Notes: generated from the sequence alone by a model not told the origin. 55,881 bases of DNA from Pseudomonas brassicae (GCF_010671725.1 NZ_JAAHBU010000099.1:1-55881), one strand, 5' to 3'. Counted from the stretch's first letter, positions 34,413 to 44,185 are shown. Made by a program: numbers and translations.

Positions 34413-37094
34413 TCAACGGTACCAGGGCCCAGCCACATGCAGCGCCGGATACCGCTCCCGCGCAGCGACCATCACGCCCTCCTCCAGCACGCCGTCATCC
34501 ACCAGCGCCTGCAAGCTGGCCAGCACCACACTGAACCGGTCCACCTCGAAGAACTGTCGCAAGCGCTGGCGCGTATCACTGCGCCCGAAGCCATCGGTCC
34601 CCAGCGTCACATACGGCGCCGACACATACTCGGCGATCAGTTGCGGCCAGGCGCGCACGTAATCCGTGGCGGCGATCACCGGCGCGTCACCCAGCAGGCA
34701 CTGCGCCACATGGCTGCTGCCGCCCTGCCCCAACCGTTGAGCGCGCTGTACATCCCGCGCATCACGCGCCAGTTCGCTGAAACTGGTCACACTGAACACC
34801 TCGCTGGCCACGCCCCAGTCGGTGGCCAACAGTTCACTGGCGGCGATCACCTCCCGCAGGATAGCGCCGGCCCCCAGCAGGCGAACCCGCCCATGGGCGG
34901 GTTCCACCGGCTGCTCTGCAAACCGGTACATCCCGCGCAGCACGGCCTCATGCACCTCTGCCGGCAATGACGGATGGGGATAGCTCTCATTCATCAGCGC
35001 CACGTAATGGAACTCGTCACACTGCTCCACCATCATCCGCTGCGACGCGTGCGCCAGGATCACCGCCAGCTCGCCGGCAAAGCATGGCTCCCAGGCGCGG
35101 CAATTGGGCACCATGCAGGCCATCACCAGGCTGGACCCGTCCTGGTGCTGCAAGCCCTCGCCACCCAGCGTGGTGCGCCCGGCCGTGGCGCCCAACAGCA
35201 GGCCCCGCGCGCGTTGGTCGGCAGCGGCCCAGATCAGGTCACCCACGCGCTGGAAACCGAACATCGAGTAATAGATGTATACCGCCAGCATCGGCTCGCC
35301 GTGCACCGCATACGACGTGGCAGCGGCCACCCAGGACGAGATCGCGCCGGCCTCGGTGATGCCCTCCTCCAGCAACTGGCCATCCTGCGCCTCCTTGTAG
35401 GAGAGCAGCGAACTGGCATCTTCGGGCTCATAGCGCTGGCCGTGGGGCGAGTAGATGCCGATCTGGCGAAACAGGCTGGCCATGCCGAAGGTGCGCGCCT
35501 CATCGGCGACGATCGGCACCACGCGCGGGCCCAGCTGCGGCGCCTTGAGCCACGCACCCAGCATGCGCACCGCCGCCATGGTCGTCGACATCGCCTTGCC
35601 CTCGGCCTGCAGCGCAAAACCGCCCATCACCTCCAGGGCGGGCACCGGTACGGGCAGGGCCTGCGCCCGCCGTGCCGGCAGGCTGCCCCCCAACGCGGCA
35701 CGTCGTTCACGCAGGTAGCGCATCTCGCGGCTGTCCTCTGCGGGGCGATAGAACTGCAACTGCTCCACCTGCGCATCACTCAGTGGCAGATGAAAGCGGT
35801 CACGAAACGCCAGCAAGGCCTCTACATCCAGCTTCTTGGCCTGGTGCGCCGTCATCCTCGACTCACCGGCGGCACTCATGCCGTAACCCTTCTTGGTCTT
35901 GGCCAGGATCACCGTCGGGCGGCCCTTGCAGGCCTTGGCGGCAGCAAACGCGGCGTACAGTTTGCGAAAGTCATGGCCACCGCGTTTGAGCGCATTGATC
36001 TCGGCCGAGCTCATGTGCTCCACCAGACGCTGCAATGCAGGGTGCTGGTTGAAGAAGTGCTCCAGGTTATAGGCCCCGTCATTGGCCCCCAGCGTCTGGA
36101 ACTGGCCATCGGGCGTGGCGGCCAGTTGGCGCAGCAGCACATGCTCGCTGTCCCGCGCGAACAACGCGTCCCACTCCGAGCCCCACAGCACCTTGATCAC
36201 ATTCCAGCCGGCGCCACTGAACAGCGCCTCCAGTTCCTGGATGATCTGCCCGTTGCCGCGCACCGGGCCGTCCAGGCGCTGCAGGTTGCAGTTGACGATG
36301 AAGGTCAGGTTGTCGAGCTTTTCGCGGGCCGCCAGGGTCAGCCCGGCAATGGACTCGGGCTCGTCCATCTCGCCATCACCGAACACGCCCCAAACCTGAC
36401 GCCCGGCCGTTTGCGCCAGGCCGCGGTGCTGCAGGTAGCGCATGAAGCGCGCCTGGTACACCGCATTCAGCGGGCCGATGCCCATGGACCCGGTGGGAAA
36501 TTGCCAGAAGTCCGGCATCAGCCACGGGTGCGGATAAGAGCACAGGCCGCAGCCCCCGACCTCCTGGCGATAGCTGGCCAGTTGCGCTTCGCTCAGGCGC
36601 CCCTCCAGAAACGCTCGCGCATAGATGCCTGGCGCCGAGTGCGGCTGGAAGAACACCAGGTCGGCGCTGCGCTGTGCGCCGCCCTGCTCGCCACGGAAAA
36701 AGTGCTGAAAACCGACTTCGAAGATTTCCGCCGCCGAGGCATAGCTGGCGATATGCCCGCCCAGGTCGCCGTAGGCGTGGTTGGCGCGCATCACCATCGC
36801 CAGCGCGTTCCAGCGCAGGATGCTGGTGATGCGCTCATCCAGTTCCAGATCGCCGGGATAGGCGCCCTGGTGCTCCAGCGAGAGGGTATTGCGGTAGGCC
36901 GAATAGGGTTGCGCGCCGCGCTCAAGACCCAGCTCGCGTGCATGCGTCTCCAGTTGCTCCAGCAGGAAACGCGCCCGCGCCGGCCCGCAATGGGCCAGGG
37001 TCGACTCCAGTGCCGCCAGCCACTCGGCGGTTTCGCCGGGGTCGCTGTCGTCGTCCAGGCCGTCCTCCGGCACAAGGTTCATCATTGCCACCAT
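34413..37094 (-). CDS. mdeB: 2-Oxobutyrate/pyruvate dehydrogenase E1 (MdeB, AceE-type)
   Basis: This is a homodimeric, thiamine-diphosphate E1 enzyme of the AceE family. In P. putida the paralogue next to methionine gamma-lyase is known as MdeB. It is thought to oxidise 2-oxobutyrate, the lyase product, towards propionyl-CoA. The 893-residue protein has the TPP motif GDGEMDEPES near residue 236, NCNLQRLDGPVRGNGQ after it, and the AceE segment LAKTKKGYGMSAAGES. ATG at 37094 (MVAMMNLVPEDG) is preceded by GAGG, 25 bp after the mdeA stop. I name it MdeB rather than AceE because of that context and because no aceF or lpd gene is adjacent. Confidence 0.88.
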   Translation of the reverse strand: MVAMMNLVPEDGLDDDSDPGETAEWLAALESTLAHCGPARARFLLEQLETHARELGLERGAQPYSAYRNTLSLEHQGAYPGDLELDERITSILRWNALAMVMRANHAYGDLGGHIASYASAAEIFEVGFQHFFRGEQGGAQRSADLVFFQPHSAPGIYARAFLEGRLSEAQLASYRQEVGGCGLCSYPHPWLMPDFWQFPTGSMGIGPLNAVYQARFMRYLQHRGLAQTAGRQVWGVFGDGEMDEPESIAGLTLAAREKLDNLTFIVNCNLQRLDGPVRGNGQIIQELEALFSGAGWNVIKVLWGSEWDALFARDSEHVLLRQLAATPDGQFQTLGANDGAYNLEHFFNQHPALQRLVEHMSSAEINALKRGGHDFRKLYAAFAAAKACKGRPTVILAKTKKGYGMSAAGESRMTAHQAKKLDVEALLAFRDRFHLPLSDAQVEQLQFYRPAEDSREMRYLRERRAALGGSLPARRAQALPVPVPALEVMGGFALQAEGKAMSTTMAAVRMLGAWLKAPQLGPRVVPIVADEARTFGMASLFRQIGIYSPHGQRYEPEDASSLLSYKEAQDGQLLEEGITEAGAISSWVAAATSYAVHGEPMLAVYIYYSMFGFQRVGDLIWAAADQRARGLLLGATAGRTTLGGEGLQHQDGSSLVMACMVPNCRAWEPCFAGELAVILAHASQRMMVEQCDEFHYVALMNESYPHPSLPAEVHEAVLRGMYRFAEQPVEPAHGRVRLLGAGAILREVIAASELLATDWGVASEVFSVTSFSELARDARDVQRAQRLGQGGSSHVAQCLLGDAPVIAATDYVRAWPQLIAEYVSAPYVTLGTDGFGRSDTRQRLRQFFEVDRFSVVLASLQALVDDGVLEEGVMVAARERYPALHVAGPWYR

Positions 37095-37119
37095 TGCCAA
37101 GACCTCATCCGTGACGGGT

Positions 37120-38316
37120 TCAGGCACACGCCTTGAGTGCCTGTTGCACATCGGCCAGCAGGTCGTCGATGTCTTCCAGCCCGACCGAAAACCGTACCAG
37201 CCCCTCGGAGATGCCGTAGTGCGCACGCTCTTCTGGGGTATAGCTGGAATGGGTCATGCTTGCCGGGTGCTGAGCCAGCGATTCGGCGTCGCCCAGGCTT
37301 ACGGCGCGGCTGAACAGCTGCAGCGCATTCATGAACCGTCGCCCTGCGCTGATGCCGCCCTTCAGTTCAAAGGCGATCATGCCGCCCGGCAGGCGCATCT
37401 GCTGCCGCGCCAGTGCGTACTGGGGAAACGCCGTCAGGCCAGGGTAGTGAATCACCTCGACTTCCGGCTGCTCGGCGAGGAACTCGGCCAGCGCCTGGGC
37501 GTTGGCACAGTGCCGGTCCATGCGCAGGTTGAGCGTTTTGATGCCGCGCATCAGCAGCGCCGCGTCATGCGGTGACAGCACCGCACCGGTCATATCCTTG
37601 AGCCCTTGCAGGCGAATGCGATCGATCAGCGCCTGGCTGCCCACCACCAGCCCGGCGGTGATATCGCCATGGCCGCTGAGGTACTTGGTGGCCGAATGCA
37701 CCACCAGGTCCGCCCCGAGTTCCAGCGGGCGCTGCAGGTACGGCGTGCAGTAGGTGTTGTCGACCACCAGCGTGGCGCCGTGCTCGCGCGCGATCTTGGC
37801 CACCCCGGCGATATCGGCCATGTGCATGTTGGGGTTGGCGGGCGACTCGAAATAGATCACCCGGGTGGCGGGCGTCATGGCGGCCTCGACCGCTTGCAGG
37901 TCGGCCATGTCGACATGACGCAGCTTCACCCCGAACTCGCCGATACCGTGGTGCAGGAACGCGAAGGTGCAGCCATAGAGGGTGTTGCCCAGCAGAATCT
38001 CGTCGCCTGGGCGCAGCAGCGTCCACAGCGTGGCGGTGATCGCGCCCATGCCCGACGCCAGCGCCAGCCCTGCTTCACCGCCTTCGAGGCTGGCCATGCG
38101 CGCTTCCAGCAGGTTCAGGGTGGGGTTGGAGATACGGCTGTAGAAATGCCCGGCCTGCTCGCCGGCAAAACACGCGGCGCCAAACTCCACCGTGGGGAAG
38201 GCGAAGGTCGCCGTCTGGTAGACCGGGGGCACCAGCGCCCCGTCGTGGTCCAGTGGGTCGTAGCCGTGATGGATGGCGCGAGTGGCAAATCCTGCGAGCT
38301 TGTTGGAGCCGTTCAT
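37120..38316 (-). CDS. mdeA: L-methionine gamma-lyase
   Basis: This PLP enzyme splits L-methionine into methanethiol, ammonia and 2-oxobutyrate. The 398-residue length equals that of the characterised P. putida enzyme and the active-site numbering coincides: Tyr59 and Arg61 (YSRISNP), Tyr114 and Cys116 (NTLYGCTF) and the PLP lysine Lys211 (VVHSATKYLSGHG). Cys116 distinguishes the gamma-lyase from cystathionine gamma-synthases and -lyases. mdeB follows, and mdeR is divergent upstream, giving the full known mde locus. The 127-bp intergenic region holds an inverted repeat that may bind MdeR. The frame is intact. Confidence 0.96.
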   Translation of the reverse strand: MNGSNKLAGFATRAIHHGYDPLDHDGALVPPVYQTATFAFPTVEFGAACFAGEQAGHFYSRISNPTLNLLEARMASLEGGEAGLALASGMGAITATLWTLLRPGDEILLGNTLYGCTFAFLHHGIGEFGVKLRHVDMADLQAVEAAMTPATRVIYFESPANPNMHMADIAGVAKIAREHGATLVVDNTYCTPYLQRPLELGADLVVHSATKYLSGHGDITAGLVVGSQALIDRIRLQGLKDMTGAVLSPHDAALLMRGIKTLNLRMDRHCANAQALAEFLAEQPEVEVIHYPGLTAFPQYALARQQMRLPGGMIAFELKGGISAGRRFMNALQLFSRAVSLGDAESLAQHPASMTHSSYTPEERAHYGISEGLVRFSVGLEDIDDLLADVQQALKACA

Positions 38317-38362
38317 GGCAACCGCCTCTTGTGGTTTGTTATAAGCTTATTCCACAGTCCGA

Positions 38363-38382
38363 CGTATTTTTTTCCAAATACG
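38363..38382. promoter_or_regulatory. Inverted repeat between mdeA and mdeR (possible MdeR operator)
   Basis: CGTATTT (38363-38369) and AAATACG (38376-38382) are exact 7-bp inverted arms with a 6-base spacer, in the middle of the divergent mdeA-mdeR region. AT-rich palindromes of this size are typical of Lrp-type sites. A 10-bp palindrome, ATAAGCTTAT, lies nearby at 38341-38350. Confidence 0.5.
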
Positions 38383-38412
38383 CCTACGATTTGCGCCACT
38401 TACTGACATAAA

Positions 38413-38420
38413 AACAACAA
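38413..38420 (+). promoter_or_regulatory. CA motif (possible Hfq/Crc target) in the mdeR leader
   Basis: AACAACAA, an exact match to the AAnAAnAA catabolite-activity motif that Hfq/Crc bind on Pseudomonas mRNAs, lies 23 bases before the mdeR start, just upstream of the GGAGG ribosome site. Function is inferred. Confidence 0.45.
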
Positions 38421-38443
38421 ATACAGGCTATGGAGGGCAAGAC

Positions 38444-38923
38444 ATGCCTAGCACTATCGACCGTACCGACCGCGCCCTGCTGGCGGCGCTGCAAGACAAT
38501 GCACGCCTGACCGTGGCTGAACTGGCCGACAGCGTCGCGCTCACCACCTCGCCGTGCTGGCGGCGGGTGAAATTGCTGGAAGAGTCGGGTTGCATCACCG
38601 GTTACCAGGCAATACTTTCGCCCAAGGCGCTGGGTTTTGGCGTGACCGCGTTTGTCAGCATCATGATGGATTCGCACACCAAGGATGCCGCCCGTGCATT
38701 CGAGCAGCGGCTGATCGAGATTCCGGAGATCGTGGCGTGCCATAACATTTCGGGCCGCTATGACTTCCTGCTGGAGATACTGGCACGGGACCTGGAGTCG
38801 TTTGGCGAATTCACCCGTGAGGTGCTGCAGCGCTTGCCGGGGGTGAAGGAGATCTATTCCAGCTTCTCGTTCAAGGCGGTGAAGGAGAAGCGGGTGATAC
38901 CGGTGTCGGAGAAGCATATTTGA
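38444..38923 (+). CDS. mdeR: Lrp/AsnC-family regulator MdeR
   Basis: MdeR is the Lrp-type activator of methionine catabolism in P. putida. The 159-residue protein has the N-terminal helix-turn-helix (DRALLAALQDNARLTVAELADSVAL, then TSPCWRRVKLLEESG) and the C-terminal RAM ligand/oligomerisation domain (GFGVTAFVSIMMDSHTKDAARAF, then CHNISGRYDFLLEI). It is divergent from mdeA-mdeB. The start ATG follows TATGGAGGGC. Methionine or a close metabolite is the expected effector; this rests on the family, not the sequence. Confidence 0.93.
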   Translation: MPSTIDRTDRALLAALQDNARLTVAELADSVALTTSPCWRRVKLLEESGCITGYQAILSPKALGFGVTAFVSIMMDSHTKDAARAFEQRLIEIPEIVACHNISGRYDFLLEILARDLESFGEFTREVLQRLPGVKEIYSSFSFKAVKEKRVIPVSEKHI

Positions 38924-38994
38924 GGGGGGATAGGTGCACCGCGCCCTGAAGCCAGACTTGTCTGTTCGGCCTCAGATCGCAGTGCCCGCCCCAC

Positions 38995-39034
38995 AAAAAA
39001 GCCCGCGACTGGCTCTCACCATCGCGGGCTTTTT
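38995..39034. terminator. Bidirectional terminator between mdeR and cysNC
   Basis: Six A, GCCCGCGA, a 13-base loop, TCGCGGGC and five T. It serves both converging genes. Confidence 0.88.
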
Positions 39035-39050
39035 CATTCAGCAGCAGCGC

Positions 39051-40949
39051 TTAGATCGCGCCACGCTTGCGCAGCAATTCCAGCACCTGCTTCACGCTGT
39101 CTTCCAGGTTGACGCTCTGGGTGTCGATCACCAGGTCCGCATCCTGCGGCACATCATACGGGAAGCTCTCGCCCGGAATGTTGTCGCCACCGGCCGCATA
39201 CAAGCCCTGCGGGTCACGCTCGCGACACGCCAGCGGCGACGCCTGAACGTAAACGGTGAGCAAGCGCTCCTTGCCGATCAACGCCTTGGCCTGTTCACGG
39301 CCCTCGGCATCCGGCGCCACGAACGCGGCCAGCGTCAACAGGCCCGCTTCGTTGAACTGACGCGCCACATGCGCCGCACGACGCCAGTTCTCGGTACGCC
39401 CGGCGCGTCCTGCGGCAAGCCCTTGTTCAGGTCATGGCGCAGGTTCTGGCCATCGAGCACGTACACCGCACGGCCCATGTCGAAGAGCTTGCGCTCAACG
39501 GCATACGCCAGGGTGCTCTTGCCCGCACCCGACAGGCCGCTGAACAGCACGGTGGCCGGCTGCTGGCCAAAGCGCAAGGCACGCTCTTCGGTGGCCACGT
39601 GGGCCTGCTTGCCGTGATGACCGGTGCTGCCATGCGGCAGTACCGGCGGCGCGATGATCATGCCCGCGCCCACGGTGCCGTTGGTCAGGCGGTCGATGAT
39701 GATGAACGCGCCCGTGGTGCGGTTGCTGTCGTAACCGTCCAGCGCAATCGGTGCGTCCAGGCTGACCTTGACCTTGCCGATCTCGTTCAACTGCAACGAA
39801 CTCGCCGCGCCCTGCTCCAGGGTGTTCACATCGACCTTGTGGCTGATGCTGGCAATCGAGCCCGGCACGTAGCTGGTGGCACGCTTGATGTCGTATTTCT
39901 TGCCCGGCAGCATCGGCTCTTCGGCCATCCACACCAGCATCGCCTCGAACTGCTCGGTCACCGGCGGTACGTTGTCGGCATGTACCAGCAGGTCGCCACG
40001 CGAGATGTCGATCTCGTCTTCCATGGTCAAGGTCACGGCCTGGCCCGGGCCGGCGTGCTCCAGTTCACCTTCGAAGGTGACGATGGACTTGACCCGGCTG
40101 CTCTTGCCCGACGGCAGCACGACGATTTCATCGCCCTTGTGCACCACACCGCTGGCCAGGGTACCGGCAAAGCCACGGAAGTTCAGGTTGGGACGGTTGA
40201 CGTACTGCACCGGGAAGCGCAGGTCGGTGAAGTTGCGATCGGCCGCCACTTCCACGGTTTCGAGGATTTCCATCAGCGCAGGGCCGGTGTACCACGGCGA
40301 ACGCTCGCTGCGGTTGACCACGTTGTCGCCCTTGAGCGCCGACATCGGCACGAAGTGCAGGCTGCTCGGGGCCATGTTGATGGCCTCGGCAAACTTCAGG
40401 TAGTCGGCCTTGATGCTCTCGAACACGCCCTCGTCGAAGCCCTTGAGGTCCATCTTGTTCACGGCCACGACGATGTGCTTGATGCCCAGCAGCGAGGCGA
40501 TGTAGCTGTGCCGGCGGGTCTGGGTCTGCACGCCGTAGCGCGCGTCGACCAGGATGATCGCCAGGTCGCAGGTGGACGCACCGGTGGCCATGTTGCGGGT
40601 GTACTGCTCGTGGCCCGGGGTATCGGCAATGATGAACTTGCGCTTGGCGGTGGAGAAGTAGCGGTAGGCCACATCGATGGTGATGCCCTGCTCACGCTCG
40701 GCCTGCAGGCGTCGACCAGCAACGCCAGGTCGATGTCGTCACCGGTGGTGCCGACTTTCTTCGAATCGCGGGTGATGGCTTCCAGATGGTCTTCGTAGAT
40801 CATCTTGGAGTCGTGCAGCAGCGCCCGATCAGGGTGCTCTTGCCGTCGTCGACGTTGCCACAGGTCAGGAAGCGCAGCAGTTCCTTGCGCTCGTGCTGGG
40901 CCAGGTAGGCGAGGATATCCTCGCTGATCAGATCAGATTGGTGCGACAT
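39051..40949 (-). CDS. cysNC: Sulfate adenylyltransferase subunit 1 / APS kinase fusion CysNC (three frameshifts)
   Basis: CysN is the GTPase subunit that powers ATP sulfurylase (CysD); the fused CysC domain phosphorylates APS to PAPS. The GTPase motifs are [22 protein letters not shown] and NKMDL. The kinase P-loop is [16 protein letters not shown]. The start ATG at 40949 ([13 protein letters not shown]) is 15 bp after cysD. Three single-base deletions break the frame: near 40825 (GGGCGCCTG to GGGCGCTG), near 40711 (GACGGCCTG to GACGCCTG) and near 39409 (GACCGCGCC to GACGCGCC). Restoring all three gives 633 residues, the normal size of the pseudomonad fusion. Three losses in one gene, each in a CC or GG pair, favour sequence error over decay. 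Confidence 0.92.
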
Positions 40950-40964
40950 GGAGTAACCCTGAGA

Positions 40965-41882
40965 TTAGAAGTAGCCTTGGCGTTTCTTGTCTTCCATGGA
41001 ACCTGCGCCATCATGGTCGATGACTCGGCCCTGGCGTTCGGACGTTCGCGTCAGGAGCATTTCCTGAATGATGTCCGTGAGGCTCTCGGCCTCTGATTCC
41101 ACCGCACCCGTCAACGGGTAGCAGCCAAGGGTACGGAAGCGCACTTTCTTCTTGACGATACGGGCCTTTTCTTCATCCGAGAGGTGCTCCAGGATGCGCT
41201 CGTCGTCAATCATGATCAGGGTGCCATTCTTCTCGATGACGTCACGCTCGGCCGCGAAGTACAGCGGCACGATCGGGATGCCTTCCAGGTAGATGTACTG
41301 CCAGATGTCCAGTTCGGTCCAGTTCGACAGGGGGAACACGCGAATCGATTCGCCCTTGTTGACCTTGCCGTTGTACACGTTCCACAGCTCGGGGCGCTGG
41401 TTCTTCGGGTCCCAGCGGTGCTTGCTGTCACGGAACGAATACACGCGCTCCTTGGCCCGCGACTTCTCTTCGTCGCGACGCGCACCACCGAAGGCGGCAT
41501 CGAAGCCGTGCTTGTCGAGTGCCTGCTTGAGGCCCTCGGTCTTCATGATGTCGGTGTGCTTGGCACTGCCGTGGGTGAATGGGTTGATGCCTTGGGCGAC
41601 ACCATCCGGGTTGACGTGGGTGATCAGTTCCAGGCCCATTTCCGCGACCATCTTGTCGCGGAAACTGTACATCTCCTGGAATTTCCACTGGGTGTCGACG
41701 TGCATCACCGGAAACGGCAGCTTGCCCGGGAAAAAGGCCTTGCGTGCCAGGTGCAGCATCACGGCCGAATCCTTGCCAATCGAGTACAGCATCACCGGGT
41801 TGTCGAACTCGGCGGCCACCTCACGAATGATGTGGATGCTCTCCGCCTCCAACTGTTTCAAATGCGTCAGCTTGTCGACCAT
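40965..41882 (-). CDS. cysD: Sulfate adenylyltransferase subunit 2 CysD
   Basis: CysD makes adenylyl sulfate (APS) from ATP and sulfate, driven by CysN GTP hydrolysis. The 305-residue PP-loop protein shows the pyrophosphate-binding motif [20 protein letters not shown], the [17 protein letters not shown] segment and [16 protein letters not shown]. It is the first gene of the cysD-cysNC operon. The upstream 136 bp contain a possible -10 (TATACT at 41989-41994, minus strand). CysB control is expected from family knowledge, but I cannot delimit a site. The frame is intact. Confidence 0.96.
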   Translation of the reverse strand: MVDKLTHLKQLEAESIHIIREVAAEFDNPVMLYSIGKDSAVMLHLARKAFFPGKLPFPVMHVDTQWKFQEMYSFRDKMVAEMGLELITHVNPDGVAQGINPFTHGSAKHTDIMKTEGLKQALDKHGFDAAFGGARRDEEKSRAKERVYSFRDSKHRWDPKNQRPELWNVYNGKVNKGESIRVFPLSNWTELDIWQYIYLEGIPIVPLYFAAERDVIEKNGTLIMIDDERILEHLSDEEKARIVKKKVRFRTLGCYPLTGAVESEAESLTDIIQEMLLTRTSERQGRVIDHDGAGSMEDKKRQGYF

Positions 41883-42018
41883 GGCTACTCACGGAAAATC
41901 GATCTTATGGACGGCCAGCGGGCCGTGTTCGAGCGGGCCACTTTATCACAGCACCCGATTCTATTTAGGCAGGCTACTAGAACGAAACAGTATAAGAATA
42001 TGCCCTGTCGTTTTAGCC

Positions 42019-42777
42019 TCAGATGGGGTTGGGGCAGTCGATGAACAGATGCTCCAGCGCGAAACGCCGCGCCAGATAGTCACCCAGCGCCTGCACGCCA
42101 TAGCGTTCGGTGGCGTGGTGGCCGGCGGCGATAAAGCTGATGCCGTTCTCGCGCGCACTGTGGAAGGTCTGCTCGGAGGCTTCGCCGCTGAGGTACAGGT
42201 CCACACCTGCCGCAATCGCCTGGTCGATGTAGCCCTGGCCGCCACCGGTGCACCAGCCCACCCGGCGAATCACCGCGTCACCCTCGATCAGCAGCGGCTC
42301 GCGCCCCATCACCTCGCTCACCCGGCGCGCGAAGTCGCGCGCCGACATCGGTTCGGCCAGCGAACCGACCAGGCCCACCACGCGCGGGTTGGCCGGGTCC
42401 AGCGGGCCCTCCACAGTAATGTCGAGCTGGCGCGCCAACTGCACGTTGTTGCCGACTTCGGCATGCACGTCCAGCGGCAGGTGGTAGGCCAGCAGGCTCA
42501 GGTCGTTTTTCAGCAGGGTCTTGAGACGGCGCTGCTTCATGCCGGTGATGCAGGGGTTCTCGCCTTTCCAGAAGTAACCGTGGTGCACCAGCACCAGGTC
42601 GGCGCCGGCCTCGACCGCGGCGTCGAGCAGCGCCTGGCTGGCGGTCACGCCACTGACGATGCGCGACACTTGCGGGTTGCCCTCGACCTGCAGGCCATTG
42701 GGGCAGTAATCCTGGATGTTCGCGCTGGCGAGGTAGCGATCGGCTTCCTCGACCAGGGTGTTCAGGGCAACAGCCAT
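42019..42777 (-). CDS. Nif3/YbgI-family dinuclear-metal protein
   Basis: This 252-residue protein belongs to the Nif3-like family, often annotated as GTP cyclohydrolase I type 2, a hexameric protein with a two-metal site and debated function. Metal-binding motifs are visible: LVHHGYFWKGE (HH), LLAYHLPLDVHAEVGNN (H and D), and GEASEQTFHSARENGISFIAAGHHATE near the C-terminus. I chose ATG at 42777 (MAVALNTLVEEADRYL), preceded by GAGGAG; the frame remains open upstream but without family similarity. It is divergent from algW. Confidence 0.88.
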   Translation of the reverse strand: MAVALNTLVEEADRYLASANIQDYCPNGLQVEGNPQVSRIVSGVTASQALLDAAVEAGADLVLVHHGYFWKGENPCITGMKQRRLKTLLKNDLSLLAYHLPLDVHAEVGNNVQLARQLDITVEGPLDPANPRVVGLVGSLAEPMSARDFARRVSEVMGREPLLIEGDAVIRRVGWCTGGGQGYIDQAIAAGVDLYLSGEASEQTFHSARENGISFIAAGHHATERYGVQALGDYLARRFALEHLFIDCPNPI

Positions 42778-42822
42778 GCAAAGACTCCTCAATTCAGCCG
42801 TTCGATGCGGCACAAGGCCTCG

Positions 42823-42840
42823 TATAATGACCGCCATTAT
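42823..42840 (+). promoter_or_regulatory. Candidate algW promoter -10 with inverted repeat
   Basis: TATAAT (42823-42828) is a consensus -10 and overlaps an inverted repeat ATAATG-ACCGC-CATTAT (42824-42840). A TTCGAT -35-like hexamer lies 16 bp upstream. Transcription towards algW would have a leader of about 180 bases. Tentative. Confidence 0.4.
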
Positions 42841-43016
42841 GAGCCGTCGACTGTTTTTGGGGAAACCGACGGCAACTGCCTGGGGGCACGTCGTTGCGAC
42901 AGTCATGCGCCGACGTGATTTAGCGGTTCCTGCACGGGCCTTGCCGAAGTATGATCGCGCGCGTTCATCAACTCCCCACTGCGGTATCGGCTCCAGCCAC
43001 CTCCAGGATTCGTCAA

Positions 43017-44174
43017 ATGTTCAAGGCTCTGCGTTACTTTGCCTGGCCGCTGGTCACCGGCGTACTGATCGCCCTACTGGTCATCCAGCGTTTTCCCCAA
43101 TGGGTCGGCCTGCCCAGCCAGGACGTCAACCTGCAACAGGCACCGCAGACCACGCGGCTGATGCAGGGCCCGGTGTCGTATGCCGATGCAGTGAGCAACG
43201 CCGCACCGGCGGTGGCCAACCTGTACACCACCAAAGTGGTGAACAAGACCGCCCACCCGCTGTTCGAAGACCCGCAGTTCCGGCGTTTCTTCGGTGACAA
43301 CCTGCCCAAGCAGCGGCGCTGGGAGTCGAGCCTGGGCTCGGCGGTGATCATGAGCCCGGAAGGCTACCTGCTGACCAACAACCATGTCACTTCCGGTGCC
43401 GACCAGATCGTGGTAGCGCTCAAGGACGGCCGTGAAACCCTGGCGCGGGTGATCGGCAGCGACCCGGAAACCGACCTTGCGGTGCTGAAGATCGACCTGA
43501 AGAACCTGCCGTCGATCACCATCGGGCGCTCCGACAACATCCATATCGGTGACGTCGCACTGGCCATCGGCAACCCGTTCGGCGTCGGCCAGACCGTCAC
43601 CATGGGCATCATCAGCGCCACCGGGCGCAACCAGTTGGGCCTGAACAACTACGAAGACTTCATCCAGACCGACGCCGCGATCAACCCGGGCAACTCCGGC
43701 GGCGCGCTGGTGGATGCCAACGGCAACCTGACCGGCATCAACACGGCGATCTTCTCCAAGTCCGGTGGTTCGCAGGGCATCGGCTTCGCCATCCCCACCA
43801 AGCTGGCGCTGGAGGTGATGAAGTCGATCATCGAGCATGGCCAGGTGATTCGCGGCTGGCTGGGTATCGAGGTGCAGCCGTTGAGCCAGGAGCTGGCCGA
43901 GTCGTTCGGCATGCAGGGGCGCCCGGGTATCGTGGTGGCGGGGATTTTCCGCGACGGTCCGGCGCAGAAGGCCGGGCTGCAGCTGGGTGACGTGATCCTG
44001 AGCATCAATGGCGAACCGGCCGGTGACGGTCGACGCTCGATGAACCAGGTGGCGCGGATCAAGCCCACCGACAAGGTGGCGATCGAGGTGGTGCGCAATG
44101 GCAAGCCACTCAAGCTGACCGCCGAGATCGGCCTGCGCCCGCCGCCGGCGCCGGCGGTCAAAGAAGAAAACTAA
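43017..44174 (+). CDS. algW: Periplasmic serine protease AlgW (DegS family)
   Basis: AlgW is the membrane-anchored HtrA protease that senses misfolded outer-membrane proteins through its PDZ domain and makes the first cut in the anti-sigma factor MucA, releasing AlgU. With ATG at 43017 (MFKALRYFAWPL) it is 385 residues: an N-terminal anchor, a trypsin-like domain with catalytic His123 (LTNNHVTSG), Asp153 (ETDLAVLKID) and Ser227 (NPGNSGGAL), and one PDZ domain from about residue 270. Ser227 is the position known in the P. aeruginosa protein, supporting this start. The frame extends upstream without similarity. It converges on aapP across a long inverted repeat. Confidence 0.94.
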   Translation: MFKALRYFAWPLVTGVLIALLVIQRFPQWVGLPSQDVNLQQAPQTTRLMQGPVSYADAVSNAAPAVANLYTTKVVNKTAHPLFEDPQFRRFFGDNLPKQRRWESSLGSAVIMSPEGYLLTNNHVTSGADQIVVALKDGRETLARVIGSDPETDLAVLKIDLKNLPSITIGRSDNIHIGDVALAIGNPFGVGQTVTMGIISATGRNQLGLNNYEDFIQTDAAINPGNSGGALVDANGNLTGINTAIFSKSGGSQGIGFAIPTKLALEVMKSIIEHGQVIRGWLGIEVQPLSQELAESFGMQGRPGIVVAGIFRDGPAQKAGLQLGDVILSINGEPAGDGRRSMNQVARIKPTDKVAIEVVRNGKPLKLTAEIGLRPPPAPAVKEEN

Positions 44175-44185
44175 GCCGCCAAAAG

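Noticed and set aside
34413..37094. Calling this gene aceE of the main pyruvate dehydrogenase complex
   Set aside because: No aceF or lpd is adjacent, and it follows methionine gamma-lyase directly, matching the known mdeA-mdeB pair.
34974..37136. A 720-codon open frame on the plus strand opposite mdeB
   Set aside because: It is antisense to a conserved, intact AceE-type gene, has no recognisable domains, and is the expected by-product of high GC codon use.
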